The notes beneath the pieces are model-generated. The model was not told the origin of the DNA, ran no database searches, and worked only from the letters and a program-made list of their open reading frames with translations. A stretch of 64,000 nucleotides of DNA from CAVQBP01 sp963710745 (lineage in GTDB: Bacteria; Bacteroidota; Ignavibacteria; Ignavibacteriales; Ignavibacteriaceae): contig CAVQBP010000008.1 in NCBI GenBank assembly GCA_963710745.1, forward strand, positions 110,737 through 174,736, given 5' to 3'. The translations under genes were made by a program, and so were the position numbers. Shown piece by piece: positions 63,134 to 64,000 of this stretch (position 1 is the stretch's first letter; each line of letters opens with the position of its first letter).

Positions 63134-64000
63134 ATGCAACAGAAGAAACAATTTTCAGTTATTCTTACTTTATCTACAATAATATATCTTCTGATTTTTT
63201 TATTTTATTTCCTATACCCCGCAAAATCTATAATCGGGTATACTACCATATACATTTCAACATCTGTTTTATTCTTAGTATTATGCTGGCAAATATTCCT
63301 GTTAAAAATATCTCAAAGATATGTTTATTCCTTTCTCACGGCAATAATAATTTTGAGGATTATATTCAGACCTGTTCACCCGGCGGGTTTCGATGATTAT
63401 TACAGGTATTTGTGGGATGGAAAATCAGGCGAATGGAATAAATCCATATGCTTATGCCCCGGATGCAAAAGAACTTACATACCTTCATTCTGATAAACTT
63501 CCCGGATTGGTCAATCATGCTAATATGAAGACTCTTTACCCGCCGTTAACTGAAATTTTTTTTATATCTCATATCTTATAAGCGGCGAAAGTTACCTTGG
63601 TTTAAAGCTTCTTCTTTTATTTTTTGATCTGATAACTATCTATGGAATATTTTTAATCTTAAAAAAATTAAACCTCGGGAAAAAATACTCATTGCTTTAT
63701 GCAGTTTCGCCTCTGCCGATTTTTCAATTTTTTGTTGACGCACATGCCGACGGCTTCGGCCTTGTTTATTTATTTTTGCGATATTTTTTTATTTGGACAA
63801 CAGGAAGGTTTTAAGTTACATATTGATCGGTTTATCAATCTGCATAAAGCCAATGGTTTATTATTGATGGCGCTTTTATTTTTTACTGAAAAATGAATAT
63901 CCGCAAAGATTAAAATTATTCTGCTTCCGGTTTTAATATGTGCAGCAATGTATATCCCTTATGTATTTACCGGTACACCTTTCCAGGCTTTAATAAAATT
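63134..64000 (+). pseudogene. Frameshifted GT-C mannosyltransferase-like membrane protein (5' part, window edge)
   Basis: Pieces in different frames join into one polytopic protein: the N-terminus to DDYYRYLWDGK (63134-63423), ANGINPYAYAPDAKELTYL to PPLTEIFF (to about 63562), ISYLISGESYLGLKLL to DAHADGFGLV (about 63566-63770), FYLDNRKVLSYILIGLSI, NGLLLMALL, LKNEYPQRLK and IILLPVLICAAMYIPYVF. The motif DDYxRYLWDG...NPY and the many helices fit GT-C polyprenol-phosphate-mannose transferases of the GT87/DUF2029 type. At least four single-base shifts, mostly in T tracts, break it, plus TGA at 63894-63896. Decay or sequencing error near a contig end are both possible. Confidence 0.75.

Noticed and set aside
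1..64000. CRISPR arrays, prophage, IS transposases, toxin-antitoxin or defence islands
   Set aside because: No regularly spaced repeats, integrase, transposase, capsid or defence gene was seen among the annotated genes or gaps.

Overview
The window is AT-rich chromosomal DNA from a free-living Gram-negative bacterium, most likely of the Ignavibacteria (Ignavibacteriota/Chlorobiota side of the Bacteroidota superphylum). Reasons: two secreted proteins end in the 'QNFPNPFNPxTTI...' type IX secretion (T9SS) sorting domain in the form common in Ignavibacteria; several lipoproteins and a TPR/DUF4292/EnvC-like gene trio are Bacteroidota-like; MurE carries the DNPR motif for meso-diaminopimelate; and, unlike typical Bacteroidota, many genes have clear Shine-Dalgarno sites. 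This placement is an inference from sequence style, not from a marker phylogeny.

Layout. 1-4.4 kb: end of a TolC-like gene, then an RND adaptor and RND pump (+). 4.5-6.6 kb: prolyl oligopeptidase lipoprotein (+). 6.65-13.0 kb (-): galactose locus with galT, galK, a small two-helix membrane protein, an SSS sugar symporter, a LacI-type regulator and an NAD-dependent epimerase-like gene; a palindromic LacI-type operator precedes the symporter and a degenerate copy precedes the regulator. 13.2-16.7 kb: nicotinate phosphoribosyltransferase and a secreted alpha/beta hydrolase. 16.9-24.5 kb (+): TetR, HlyD/EmrA, DHA2, TolC, MFS, and a second DHA2 paralogue, a multidrug-export locus. 24.6-30 kb: 2-hydroxyacid dehydrogenase, CYTH protein, barrel protein, and a large propeller-like T9SS cargo. 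30.2-34.1 kb (-): EnvC-like protein with a degenerate LytM domain, DUF4292 lipoprotein, TPR lipoprotein. 34.5-37.0 kb: HppD, a CPXCG zinc protein, a dockerin-bearing secreted protein and an unlisted 42-aa membrane protein.

37.1-53.7 kb (-) is a complete division and cell wall (dcw) cluster read mraZ-rsmH-ftsL-ftsI-murE-murF-mraY-murD-ftsW-murG-[159-aa membrane protein]-murC-ftsQ-ftsA-ftsZ. It is nearly gapless, with many stop/start overlaps. Its promoter carries three TGGGG/TGGTG repeats at exact 10-bp spacing, the known layout of MraZ binding sites. Next come a small membrane-protein pair, tRNA-Thr(CGT), a 31-aa AURKAIP1/COX24-type protein translationally coupled to a zinc-ribbon/TPR protein, and HU. 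56.5-62.8 kb (-) holds a GH27 alpha-galactosidase and two GH5-type beta-mannanase/glucanase-like enzymes, a plausible galactomannan-degrading set whose galactose product could feed the galK/galT locus. The window ends in a frameshifted GT-C mannosyltransferase-like gene.

No prophage, CRISPR array, IS transposase or defence island was seen. The least explained items are two copies of a roughly 125-bp inverted-repeat-bounded intergenic element (34286-34411 and 53925-54046), several very small membrane proteins beside core genes, and the predicted galactose and TetR operators.
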